From Loripinus fragilis (taxonomy: Eukaryota > Mollusca > Bivalvia > Lucinida > Lucinidae), in assembly GCA_964019695.1 (NCBI GenBank), contig OZ026528.1, positions 55,210,495 to 55,274,494 on the forward strand: a stretch of 64,000 bases of DNA, in the 5' to 3' direction. Positions 53,187-62,429 of this stretch are shown here, one piece after another. Position numbers and translations under genes: made by a program. Below the pieces are notes generated by a model, which was not told where the DNA came from, searched no databases, and was given only the letters and a program-made list of their open reading frames with translations. Numbering within the stretch: position 1 is the first letter of the stretch; each line of letters begins with the position of its first letter.

Positions 53187-53258
53187 GTGTAGATGCAGAA
53201 TATTCAGTGTTCGAAGCCTGTTACATAATAGTTCCGCATTGTACGTACATGCAGAACA
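53187..53258. repeat. ~70-bp direct repeat, right copy
   Basis: AGATGCAGAATATTCAGTG, TTCGAAGCCTGTTACATAAT, TACGTACATGCAGAAC. Several mismatches to the left copy make this too old and too long to be the SINE's target duplication. Confidence 0.85.
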
Positions 53259-53327
53259 CTTAAAAAGCAAATAACTTTACATCAAGGATTTTTGAAGGTA
53301 AATCTAAAAGCGGCTCTGCCTAGTTAG

Positions 53328-53361
53328 CTCTTTGCATGGTGGGTTGCCTCGTCTTCTCTCT

Positions 53362-53422
<61 letters not shown>

Positions 53423-53563
53423 TTTACAAAATAAACTTTTTCAAAAATTTCTTTCAGGAGCACTATCAGAGTGTCATGTAGATTGGGTCCAGATTAGGAC
53501 CGACGTTCTGTCGGTCCTGATCTGGGTCCAAACTGTTTAAATAGGTTATCTGTAAACGACAAA
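53328..53563 (+). mobile_element. MITE-E copy 5 with internal (TG)n
   Basis: CTCTTTGCATGGTGGGTTGC, a CT then (TG)n tract at about 53,353-53,423, TTCTTTCAGGAGCACTATCA, core GGTCCAGATTAGGACCGACG-TTCT-GTCGGTCCTGATC (quoted as arms). Confidence 0.87.
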
Positions 53564-53965
53564 AATAAAATTCTCATTTCGAAGTGGAATTCCTCGGCTA
53601 ACTCCGGGAATCATCACGGAATCAGCCGAAGACCGTCCATGGCATGCACCAAAGAAGGAAATAGATAAAGGCTCAGATCAACATTAAGAGTAGCAGACCT
53701 ACTAAAAAGATGCGCAGCGCATGCACATTCAGAAGCTTCAACCAAAATTTTACACAGCCCGACAAGCCGCTTGGGGTACTGGGAAGTAATAAACTATTTT
53801 TAACTTTTTTTTTTGTGGGACATCGGCATACAGTACAAAACCAGATCATACGCCGCACACTCACAGAATACAGAACGCGAGGAAGAGACACAGAACTTAG
53901 ACCCACAACAGCAAGAGCACACTTAAAGTAAAGCAACCAGCTGCCTCTTCATCAGAAAGACGTCA
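53564..53965. other. Repeat scraps only
   Basis: TTTGTGGGACATCGGCATAC and ACCAGATCATACGCCGC near 53,812-53,855 are MITE-B pieces. GCGAGGAAGAGACACAG to AAAGCAACCAGCTGCCTC at 53,877-53,945 is minus-strand RT-X 3' UTR. Confidence 0.55.
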
Positions 53966-54229
53966 TTATAACATTATATCTTGGATGCCCCGAAGGATAC
54001 GTGTGCATTCATTTGTCTTAGTGACATTCACATGGATACTGCATGAATGTTTCCAGGCGCCAATAATGCCAACCATACTAAGGCCATGAAGGCTGACTTT
54101 CAAAGTGAGCCCTTTCAAATAGGAAGTATCAGTTTGTGAAAAATTAATTCCCCTGTTAATGCTATTGCTTCGTGTGGAAGAGGCGGTGATCCCCCCATTT
54201 TTTTCTACGTTGTCTTTTTCAGGCTCCAT
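53966..54229 (-). other. Possible small coding exon, unrecognised
   Basis: An 87-codon minus-strand frame starting AATATGGAGCC, a good start context. It has a polar N-terminus, then a mildly hydrophobic stretch SLHGLSMVGIIGAW. It is not obviously repeat-derived. There is no recognised family and no confirmed splice site. Confidence 0.25.
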
Positions 54230-55090
54230 ATTTTTGTGCGAAAGGCAAGTGCCCAGCTTAAGCGTTTAAAGTTGATTTATCAATTTGCATTACAAAGTGA
54301 GTATGTTTGTTTGTTGTTATTGCTTTAACAGGGATATGCTGAAAGGGACGTTTCCAAAGTTAGCTCGCAATAGAATTCCAGGCATGCACTAAACATATGT
54401 ATCAGGTTTAATTGTAAAAAGACAGATCGATGAATTTAATGGCAATATAATAGGACTTTGAAAGTGCAGATTTGCGTGTCTACTAGATAATAAGGAAAGA
54501 AGAACAGCTATCGGCATGCGGAATGATTTATTGAGGATAGCAGGCATATTACATGTAAAACTAGTGTCAGATTGCATAACGAATAAACTTAATGAGTTTG
54601 CACATGCTATATTGACAGTCATTGCATATGCCTGAGCCTTTACTGCTCGCATTCATGTTTTTTTTTGTTTTTTTTGTATTGCACGACCCTTAGGTCCGCA
54701 CTATAATCACTATGCGAGTCCGTCCATACGTCCGTAAGCACTAAGTTAGTGAAAATTTTTGATCAAGGTTTGCATACATATGCATGTCAACATTATCTAA
54801 CCACTTGCATGTGTAACATCCTTTTTTGATGGACGAGCTTTTGATGAGCACCATTTAATCTTTTTATGGCCAGTTAGTGAAAAAGCTCATAACGTTTATT
54901 TGAATCAAATTTTGCATACCTATTTAACATTGTCCAGTCACTGGTATTTGATTGTTTATTAAAGATGATGCTTTACGCACAGCCAACATGTTTTCAGTCA
55001 TGTCAAGATAACTTGATGTATATGTACATCCAGGAATTGAAATTCGTGAGTGTTTAGATGTAATCGTTAAACATGTTTAAAACCTCCGGT
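54230..55090. other. Unrecognised, with a two-unit array near 54,700-54,970
   Basis: GTCCGTCCATACGTCCGTAAG at 54,718 (quoted in part) leads into two ~165-base units with AGTTAGTGAAAA and TTTGCATAC plus AACATT. This resembles the other GGACG-flanked arrays. Confidence 0.5.
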
Positions 55091-55091
55091 G

Positions 55092-55312
55092 AATTTTTAC
55101 TGACCGTTCAAAGGTGTTGCTTCTTTTGTGGATCCTTTTCGTTACTTTTGTTTTACGTTTTGTCTTTTTATACTGTCTTCACCTGCCGAGAAAGTGTTAA
55201 TCTCTTGGCTCTCTTGTGAGTGATGTTTCCATGTGTACTGTCACTTTCCCCTATGGTGTCTCGCGTTAGGTGTTGTACTTGATTGTATCGTTTCCTGATC
55301 TTTGTCTTCTTC
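55092..55312 (+). mobile_element. Repeat N, copy 2
   Basis: TTACTGACCGTTCAAAGGTG, CTTCTTTTGTGGATCC, TCTTGGCTCTC, TTGATTGTATCGTTTCCTG and ATCTTTGTCTTCTTC. Same orientation as 27,935-28,175. A poly(A) of about 19 follows at 55,340. Confidence 0.78.
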
Positions 55313-55383
55313 TTTACTTTAGATAAGAGCGCAATATCAAAAAAAAAAAAAAAAAAAGATTTTTTTCATAATTCTCAACGAAA

Positions 55384-55452
55384 ACATATGTTGTGGGTAC
55401 CCAAAAGAACCGTCTTAATGAGACGGTTCTTTTGAACACCCAAAACAAATGT
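55384..55452. repeat. 69-bp hairpin, GAACCGTCTC family, copy 3
   Basis: ACATATGTTGTGGGTACCCA and AAAGAACCGTCT pair with AGACGGTTCTTT and ACCCAAAACAAATGT. It is about 50 kb from the other copies and has none of their flanking duplication, so the hairpin itself is mobile. Confidence 0.9.
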
Positions 55453-56589
55453 TTAAACTGTTGGGTGGGAAAATAATCAAAAATTTTGCTATCACAATTT
55501 TGTTTATTTGGACTTTTATGTCGTTTATGTGAAAAATCTTTGACAGTTGTATGATTGTTATTGAACAGATATAACGGCCAGGCTTCTCGCTATTGTCTGT
55601 TTCAATCTTAGCGTAGAATTTTATTATCCTAACAAATTTCATCTAATTTTCACCAATCTAATCATCGCTAAAAGCCGAATTTACGAGCCTCTGTTGGCTG
55701 GTTTTGTCAGACAGAACATGTTTAAGTCATTTGACGTGGTAGTGTTTTACTCGTAAAGTACAATCAGAACTATATTTCTTTTTCCAGAATCCAAGAGAAC
55801 ACCGTCGATGATACAAAAAGGGATATATACGGCAAAATTAGAGATAATATATCCTTTAAAAATTGGCTTTTTTTCTTCATTCAAGGGATACTTAGAAATA
55901 TCAAGTATGCTTCTTTTCTTAGCTTCGGGGACCCTTCCAACTAAGACCAAGTAAATTCCAAAAGTGTCAGCCAGGATCGACAGAACTGTCAAAATATCAC
56001 GGCCACCAATCCAGCTCGTTCATCGCATAAAATCAATATTGTGTCATGAAGAAGAGGGACCTATTTCCAATGAATGAGATGGATCTTAAATTCAGCAAAA
56101 TTGTTATTTTTCTAACCATTACAAATTTTTAGAAATCCGAAAATGTTATTCGATGGTCTTGATGTATCCATGCATTAAATAGTGTGCCTTTTCACCTCAC
56201 CAACTGATTCTATATATATAGAATTTGTGTTGAAGGTGAACAAATGCAATTTTTCTTCATTACAAAACCTTTTTAAACTGTCAAGAAGAATATTCTCTTA
56301 AATTCGTTATCAGTGATGAGTGTCTTATCAAACATCATTGCCCGATTTCTAAAATTTCAGTGCTCTCAAAATTGGGAAGCATTACATTCAATCCAACCGG
56401 TATATGCAACGAAGGAGCTGGATTGGTGGCCCTGAAAAGTAATGCTCACTTTGGTCGATCTATATAGCAGGTGTCGCCTGTCACAGATGACAAGATTATC
56501 CATAACTTTAACGTGATAGGAAATTACTTAAACGAAAATAATTCGGAAATACACATTTTATCCTAAACATCATTCTACTTTAGCAGGCA
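55453..56589. other. Unrecognised; weak minus-strand frame and inverted pair
   Basis: A minus-strand frame at 55,992-55,747 has no ATG start and a hydrophobic stretch (ISNFAVYIPFCIIDGVLL). GAGCTGGATTGGTGGCC lies at 56,415 (plus) and at about 56,017 (minus), an inverted pair 400 bases apart that includes this frame's upstream edge. I know no family. It could be a fossil transposon end or exon. Confidence 0.3.
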
Positions 56590-56795
56590 CAGTAAAACCT
56601 GGTTTAAACGGCCACTCTCAAAAAGACCGAAAATTGGTTTTCAATACCAATCATCGTTTAATGCAGGTCAAATGTATTGCAGAATGCTCCAAGGGGGGCA
56701 TTCTGCAATACTTTCGACCTTCATTATGCTACCATTTGTGATTAAGATATTTGTTTTGTCTATTTTTTGAGTGACCGTTTTACACAGGTTTTACT
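56590..56795. mobile_element. MITE-G copy 3, full length
   Basis: Inverted ends CAGTAAAACCTGGTTTAAAC and TTTTACACAGGTTTTACT. Inside, CAATACC, TTGCAGAATGCTCC-AAGG-GGGGCATTCTGCAA. It shows the true MITE-G ends (AGTAAAACCTG). Confidence 0.9.
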
Positions 56796-57069
56796 TACCT
56801 TTCTGGGTTCTACATGTACTAAAGCCATCGGAATTTGACTGATTCCCATGGTCTGCACATGTCTATACTATCCAGCGATATTTATTTTATTATGCCGAAC
56901 ATTATTCCTTATTTTTTTCTACCCCATGGTGCGGGAAGTTTCAAGGACAGCACAATGCGCTTTTGCTACGAATGGCTGAAATGATATTTTTCACAAAAGG
57001 GTTGTGTTTGTAAACAGTTTTAGTGTTCGGGTTGATCATGATCGCCGTTTAACCATATCCTGGCCGCAT

Positions 57070-57385
57070 AATCACAAATGACGGCGAATTTAATAGGCCA
57101 CTTAGCAGCGTCGCTTGGATCTAAATTGTAAATGGAGTTGCTAAGAATGGTGCGGTTTTGATGCAAAACCAAAAATTTCGCCTAATCTGCCCAATTTTGA
57201 TCTCAAAGTGTTCCTCTCGTTCTAACTAAGAAAACGAGTAACCACACTTTATGTTTCTGACCACAAATAACGAAGTTATACGGAGATGAAAGTGACCAGG
57301 CCATGGCAACATGCATGTATCCGCCATTGTAAAGCTAGCGTCTCCTCGCGTAAACGAACGAACCGTACGCGCATCAAAGTCGCGC
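57070..57385. repeat. ~500-bp direct duplication, left unit
   Basis: CTTAGCAGCGT at 57,101, TCGTTCTAACTAAGAAAACG, ACACTTTATGTTTCTGACCA and ACGAACCGTACGCGCATC recur at +499 bases (57,600 onward). No coding sequence recognised. Confidence 0.9.
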
Positions 57386-57398
57386 ATGTGATAGTATA

Positions 57399-57570
57399 CA
57401 GTTATTTCATGCCTGTTTGTAGTATAGTCAAAACTATTACCCCGAGGTGCCGTGGAGGACCTGATGCACTATTGCGCGAGGCCGAAGGCCGAGTGCAATA
57501 GTGAATCAGGTCGTCCATGGTACCGAGGGGTAATAGTTTGAATATACTACAAACAGGCATGAAATAACTG
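57399..57570. repeat. 172-bp palindrome with CGAGGCC/GGCCGAGTG core
   Basis: CAGTTATTTCATGCCTGTTT, GTAGTATA, AACTATTACCCC, ACCTGATGCACTATTGCGC on the left mirror the right half down to AAACAGGCATGAAATAACTG. The centre is CGAGGCC-GAA-GGCCGAGTG. It is the longest palindrome of the set and sits between the two halves of the 57.1/57.6-kb duplication. Confidence 0.95.
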
Positions 57571-57584
57571 TTTTATTACCCAAC

Positions 57585-57870
57585 CCATTTGATGAAATGC
57601 TTAGCAGCGTTCCTTGAATGGAGTTGCTGTAGACGATGCGGTTTTGTTGCAAAAACGGAAAATTTCACCAAATCTGCTCAATTTTGGTCTCAAAATGTTC
57701 CGCTCGTTCTAACTAAGAAAACGAGTACCCACACTTTATGTTTCTGACCAGAAACAACGGAGTTATTGGAGTTTAAAGTTGCCAAACCATGCCTCATTTT
57801 CACCATTCCTTTCATAAACGAACCGTGCGCGCATCGTCCTCGCGCATGATATAAGCGCCTGTGTGTTTTA
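57585..57870. repeat. ~500-bp direct duplication, right unit
   Basis: Matches 57,070-57,385 with about one mismatch per eight bases by eye. The minus-strand frame at 57,690-57,920 is incidental. Confidence 0.9.
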
Positions 57871-58511
57871 ACAGGGAAGCGGGAAACCAGGCCCATGGTA
57901 TAGTGCCAGTCTATAGTCATATTTATTGACCGGTGGAATAGTTCAGTGACTCATGACATGGCAAAAATAGACAATTACTCTTTATATAGACGGTTGGGTA
58001 ATAATCGAAATTATCGCAGGGTGATAGTCGAAATTACTGCCCGCCGGCCTATGGAGATTTTACATGGGAATTCTGTGTGAGGTATAATAAATATATATAT
58101 CACCTATCGGAAGATATTGAACTGGTTCCATTTTAATCGTAATATGTATACGTGAAGGTAATCTGAGAACTCGGCGACAACCTCATTCACCCCAACTTCA
58201 GGTGATTTTCAGCTTGTCGTACAAATGTAACTGCTCGTTGCAAGGGATTTAATTACCTATCGAACTGTTCGGGACTAATGAAGCAGGCTTAGGAGTCCGT
58301 TGTTCTGATTGATTTTTTTATGGCTAATAAGGGCTAAACATGTGTTATGTATAAGGGTTTACAAAAGCAGGAATCTACATAATATGAAACCTGTGTATGT
58401 TATGTGTCCTGACTTTCTGGAAAGGGGGTTCAGATGTATAAAGGGGGTAGGGGTTCAGATGTATAAGGGGGGTTCGATTTGCTGCTAATACAATGTACCT
58501 CATTTTTCTTA
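57871..58511. other. Unrecognised; short direct repeat at 58,428-58,475
   Basis: GGGGTTCAGATGTATAA(A)GGGGG occurs twice. CGGTTGGGTAATAATCGAAA near 57,982 echoes the TTATTACCCAACC beside the palindrome. Confidence 0.5.
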
Positions 58512-58721
58512 ACTCATAAGCCCATGAAGCCTAACGTCCTTTTTGTGGCACATTTGCAAACTGTACAGACTCAGATCAGACGCCACAGACGGCGTCTGAT
58601 CAGTGTCTCCACTGTTTGCTTACAGAATGTTCTATCAAAATTAGAATAACGACAACTCTTAAAATGGAAATGGACTGGTTCAATTGATAAAAGTGGAAAA
58701 TTCCATTAGGCTTAATTGGGT
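58512..58721 (-). mobile_element. MITE-B copy 6
   Basis: AAGCCCATGAAGCCTAACGT to CCATTAGGCTTAATTGGG, core TCAGACGCC-ACAGAC-GGCGTCTGA. Confidence 0.88.
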
Positions 58722-58725
58722 TTGT

Positions 58726-58868
58726 TTGTTTGTTTGATTTGATTCCTTACGTCCCATCAACAATCTTTCAGTTAAACAGTGACGGGTCTTCCTGGGTTGA
58801 ACCAGTACGAAGCTAGGATAAATCTAGGATAAATGTGACCACCACGCAGTGACGCCGGTAGGCTTAAG
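58726..58868 (-). mobile_element. SINE-1 copy, 5'-truncated
   Basis: TTTGATTTGATTCCTTACGT, GACGGGTCTTCCTGGGTTGA, then a TAGGATAAATC tandem slip. The tRNA head is absent. It abuts MITE-B copy 6. Confidence 0.9.
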
Positions 58869-59009
58869 TGGTAGCATGAAAATAAAATAATTTGGTATCA
58901 AAGGGGGAGGGGAGCTCAGGCGAACCCCCTGAACCCACTCTGGATCAACCACTGCATGTTGCACAGGTTTCATGTTTTGTACATTTCCTGTAATTGTAGC
59001 ATACCCAAA

Positions 59010-59357
59010 TAGTCTGGTTCCCTCCCCTAGATCTACCCATCTAGGGTCAGGTAACGTGTTTTTAATTACAAGTAGAGAATCATACTCATGCGACTGCGCA
59101 TGCTCCAGAAAAGATTTTTCAACACAAACTTCAGATTTTTTCAGTTGCCTTAATTTGAAACTAATGTAAAAGAAAAAATATATAAACTCTCAGAAAAAAT
59201 TAACTTAATAAAACGGCTTGTTTAAAAAATGCAAGGGTATTTTCCAATACCACGTCACTCATGACGTCAGTGTGTATGCTATACGTAGGCGCAATGGCGG
59301 CTAGTAGTTACCTGTCTTAATATGCTGACAAGCTATTAAAGGGAGAGAACCAGTCTA
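59010..59357 (+). mobile_element. Mutator-like MITE, copy 1, with 9-bp target duplication
   Basis: Inverted ends TAGTCTGGTTCCCTCCC and TAGACTGGTTCTCTCCC (read inward from the right). ATACCCAAA stands on both sides (59,001-59,009 and 59,358-59,366). The interior has GTAGAGAATCATACTCATGC and CAATACCACGTCACTCATGA. A 9-bp duplication is the hallmark of Mutator-type transposases; the assignment is inference. No transposase gene is present. Confidence 0.93.
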
Positions 59358-59366
59358 ATACCCAAA

Positions 59367-59765
59367 TTAACTAAACCATACTTTATTTTTTGCAGTTTGC
59401 ATCTTAAACAAGTTGTCAGCTCATGATTGAAAGAATTGGTAGAGTGCGTCTGGATTAACACTGTAAATCCTTGTACAGAATGACAAATCGACCAGATTAT
59501 AGGACACCACATAATAGACAAGTTTGATGTGTACCACTCAACCAGTTATTACACAGTGTGGAATTGAGTGTTCTTGCGTAGGAAATCGTTTCACGAAGCT
59601 GTTTGAAGGCGCAAAAATCCATGTTCAAATCATGAGATTCTCGTGCTGTTTGAACATTGCTTTTACTTGACAAAGCCTATCTGGGCCCTGATTTGTTTGC
59701 ACGAGTTACACGGAAGGCGTTGCGGCCTCGACTGATCATTTCGCCGATGCATTTGTTCGCGAAAA
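59367..59765. other. Spacer between the two Mutator-like MITEs
   Basis: About 400 unrecognised bases, ending in the CpG-rich ATTTCGCCGATGCATTTGTT before the target duplication of copy 2. Confidence 0.5.
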
Positions 59766-59774
59766 CGTTGCGCG

Positions 59775-60132
59775 TAGACTGGTTCTCTCCCTTTATTTAA
59801 TAGCTTGTCAGCATATTAAGACAAGTAACTACTAGCCGCCATTGCGCATACGTATAGCATACACACTGAAGTCATGAGTGACGTGGTATTGGAAAATACC
59901 CTTGACATAAAGTGCATATTTTAAACAAGCCGTTTTATTAAGTTTATTTTGTCCTGGGAGTTTTTTTTTCTTTTATCTGATTATCAAATTATAGCAACTG
60001 AAAAAATCTGAAGTTTGTGTTGAAAAATCTTCTCTGGAGCATGCGCAGTCGCATGAGTAGGATTCTCTACTTGTAATTAAATACACTTTACCTGACCCTA
60101 GATGGGTAGATCTAGGGGAGGGAACCAGACTA
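59775..60132 (-). mobile_element. Mutator-like MITE, copy 2, with 9-bp target duplication
   Basis: Reverse orientation to copy 1: TAGACTGGTTCTCTCCC at the left and GGGAGGGAACCAGACTA at the right. CGTTGCGCG flanks it at 59,766-59,774 and 60,133-60,141. The different target duplication proves an insertion event separate from copy 1. Confidence 0.94.
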
Positions 60133-60141
60133 CGTTGCGCG

Positions 60142-60360
60142 CGTCTATGACGTTGTGGCAACGTTATGACGTTCGAATGTTTGACGCTGACGCCATTTTG
60201 TTTAGAGAAATTCTGTGTAAGAAAAGGTATATTTCATTGTTTAAGCGACGTTTGCAGTGCGGTTTAGGTTGAAATCAGGAAAAAAAAACATGCAAGAATA
60301 ACGATCACACATGCTTGTTTCATTGCATTAACACTTGACGATGTTTGATCGAACGGATTA
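60142..60360 (-). repeat. Second copy of the 51.7-kb palindrome element, lacking half the palindrome
   Basis: TATGACGTTCGAATG, GACGCTGACGCCATTTTGTT, TTTGCAGTGCGGTTTAGG, AACGATCACACATGC and CATTGCATTAACACTTG are complementary to 51,790-51,960. It stops at GACGATGTTTGATCG, so the core and other half-palindrome are gone. Confidence 0.85.
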
Positions 60361-60397
60361 AAGGATGAACGAGAATAGACAGCTTTGATCATCATCG

Positions 60398-60617
60398 TAC
60401 TGTAAATTCGGAAATTTTCGCGAGGGTTTTATTTTCGCGAAACTTCGCGTATGCGGAGTTTCGCGAAAATAAAAGCTTCGCGAAATGGTGAAAGCTGTTT
60501 GTCCTTTACTGATTAAGGTAAATCATGCCAAATTCGCAATTTTTTAACGTGACTAATATGTCTTTTAACACTTTTCGCGAAAATAAAATTCTCGCGAAAA
60601 TTTCCAAATTTACAGTA
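60398..60617. mobile_element. 220-bp MITE, TACTGTAAATT ends, with ATCG target duplication
   Basis: TACTGTAAATTCGGAAATTT, TCGCGAG is mirrored by CTCGCGAAAATTTCCAAATT, TACAGTA. The interior has TTTTATTTTCGCGAAACTTC and AGTTTCGCGAAAATAAAAGC. ATCG stands on both sides (60,394-60,397 and 60,618-60,621). Confidence 0.9.
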
Positions 60618-61133
60618 ATCGTATTGCAGAAAATATACACTTTTGGCGGGAATCGCTGTCTGCGGTTTAAACTTTCAAGATAGAAAAAACTGTTAGTCAG
60701 TTTAAAACGATTTTATTTGCTTTTCTGTGAGAAGCGATATTTAACTATCACTAGAGATCACAGCCGCGTAAAATGCACTGAATATGGATCAAATGTTGCT
60801 TTGCAGTTCTCATATTATGTACATTTAACGTAACAGTCACGTAGGTTCAGAATCTGGTTGATAGCTCGTTCTTGATAGTATTGATAAAGTATATCAAATG
60901 TGAATCTTGTAAACAGTAAAATAAATAGTAAACGTTTTACATTCTCTCCGACTACTTTATGATTAACCACGGATGAACAAGGGGAGAGCAGTCTCAAAGT
61001 TGCGTGTCAGGGAAGCCATTAGGAAGTAGCCTCATGGGAGTGATCAACTAACACATCTGCCGCTAGAAAGTGATATTATCTGAATTGCCATCTCGTTATA
61101 TTATGGTCTATATGTTGACATTATTGTACTGGT
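60618..61133. other. No recognisable feature
   Basis: AT-rich; the frame at 60,815-60,997 is not convincing. Confidence 0.45.
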
Positions 61134-61292
61134 ATGCATGGTCTTCTGCTTTTTACTCAAAATTAGCGTTTTCGAAAAAATCTTTCAGAAATACCATTAG
61201 AATGTCAAACAGTTTGGATCCAGTTTTTTTTCCTGATCTAGGTCCAAGTTGTTCGCAAATGTTATCAGCAGATGACATTAGCTGGCAAAGAG
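61134..61292 (+). mobile_element. MITE-E copy 6
   Basis: TATGCATGGTCTTCTGC, ATCTTTCAGAAATACCATTA, CAAACAGTTTGGATCCAG, then a T-run replacing one hairpin arm, CCTGATCTAGGTCC, GTTATCAGCAGATGAC. Confidence 0.82.
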
Positions 61293-61382
61293 ATAAACAT
61301 AACTGTGAATGTTCGTGCTAAACATTAATAAACAATCAGTTGCATTTCAACTCTAACTCGACATCCAGCGGACCAGATATTA

Positions 61383-61596
61383 TTTACCCATATAAGCCTG
61401 GCATTCTTTTTGTAAAGCATAGGCAAACAGCTCATACCCAGGTCAGACGTCGCAGAACGCGGCGTATGATCACGGTCTCCACTGTTTGCTCACAAAATGT
61501 TCTATTGGAATTTGAATAAAAATGTAAAATACCACACACCAATAGACTGGCCAAGTTGATAAGGGTGGAAAATCCATTCGGCTTATATGGGTTAAA
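61383..61596 (-). mobile_element. MITE-B copy 7
   Basis: TTTACCCATATAAGCCTGGC to CGGCTTATATGGGTTAAA, core CGTCGCAGAACGCGGCG. Confidence 0.88.
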
Positions 61597-61782
61597 CCCT
61601 GTAAAAACCAGTGACTCATTGATGAGTACATTGGGAAACAGTGAAGATCCAGATGAAATGCCGCATTACGCAGCTGCCGCATTAAGCAGCATTTCACCAA
61701 GATCGACACTGTTTGCTAAGGCAAAGCAAAAATCAAACTAAGAAGTGCAATTTTCTTCGGAAGTTATAACCTGTGACCCCGA
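61597..61782 (+). mobile_element. MITE-C copy 2
   Basis: AACAGTGAAGATCCAGATGA, AATGCCGCATTACGCAGC, CAAGATCGACACTGTTTGC, TATAACCTGTGACCC. It is directly joined to MITE-B copy 7. Confidence 0.78.
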
Positions 61783-61836
61783 GATATGATATACAATAGA
61801 CAATCCCAAGGTATTTTATAATCCAATTCACAATGC

Positions 61837-62017
61837 AGAGCGCAGTGACTCAGTTGATAGAGCTGCTTCGAGACTCACCAGAGTCACTGTGCTGTGTCCT
61901 TGAGCAAGACACTTTATCCGCTGCTTATAGTACTGGTTCGTTCAAAGGAAGAAGGTAACTGTCACGACAAGACTGAAAATTGTTGTCTGAGACGTAAAGC
62001 ATCAACACAAACAAAAT
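61837..62017 (+). mobile_element. SINE-1-related copy, diverged
   Basis: GAGCGCAGTGACTCAGTTGA with an A-box-like head, CACTGTGCTGTGTCCTTGAG, CAAGACACTTTATCC, GTACTGGTTCG and GACGTAAAGCATCAACACAA. The B box is disrupted. Confidence 0.75.
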
Positions 62018-62087
62018 CATTTCAGAAAACCCTTATCAATACATTTCTAAAAAACTAAACACATATATTATATCTATATACTATCAG

Positions 62088-62382
62088 TTAAAGAGAGAGA
62101 GACTGACCGACGGACAGACAGACATTCCGGCAGACCGACAGACAGACAGACTGACTGACAGACAGATAGGCGGGCGGACTGACTGACTGACAGACATACC
62201 GACCGACAGACAGATACACAGACAGACACACACATACAGACTGACAGACAGACCGATCGACCGACAGACAAAGAAACGAGCTGACAGACAGACATACCGG
62301 CGTACTTACACAGACAGACTGGCAGACAGACAGAGATAGCATGACCGACCGACCGACACACATACATACAGACAGATAGACT

Positions 62383-62420
<38 letters not shown>
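62088..62420. repeat. (GACA)n/(GACC)n tetranucleotide array
   Basis: About 330 bases of imperfect GACA, GACC and GACT tetramers. Minus-strand frames of up to 158 codons through it read as CLSV repeats and are artefacts. Confidence 0.97.
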
Positions 62421-62429
62421 GCTTTGCTT

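Noticed and set aside
52919..53258. A 70-bp target duplication of the SINE
   Set aside because: The flanks differ at many positions while the SINE is young-looking, and 70 bp is far beyond the usual length. It is an older tandem repeat.
55747..55992. A membrane protein exon on the minus strand
   Set aside because: There is no ATG, the upstream edge falls in an inverted repeat pair, and splice signals are weak. It is kept only as a note in the stretch entry.
59010..60132. A single 1.1-kb foldback transposon
   Set aside because: Each arm has its own two terminal repeats and its own, different 9-bp target duplication, so these are two separate MITEs.
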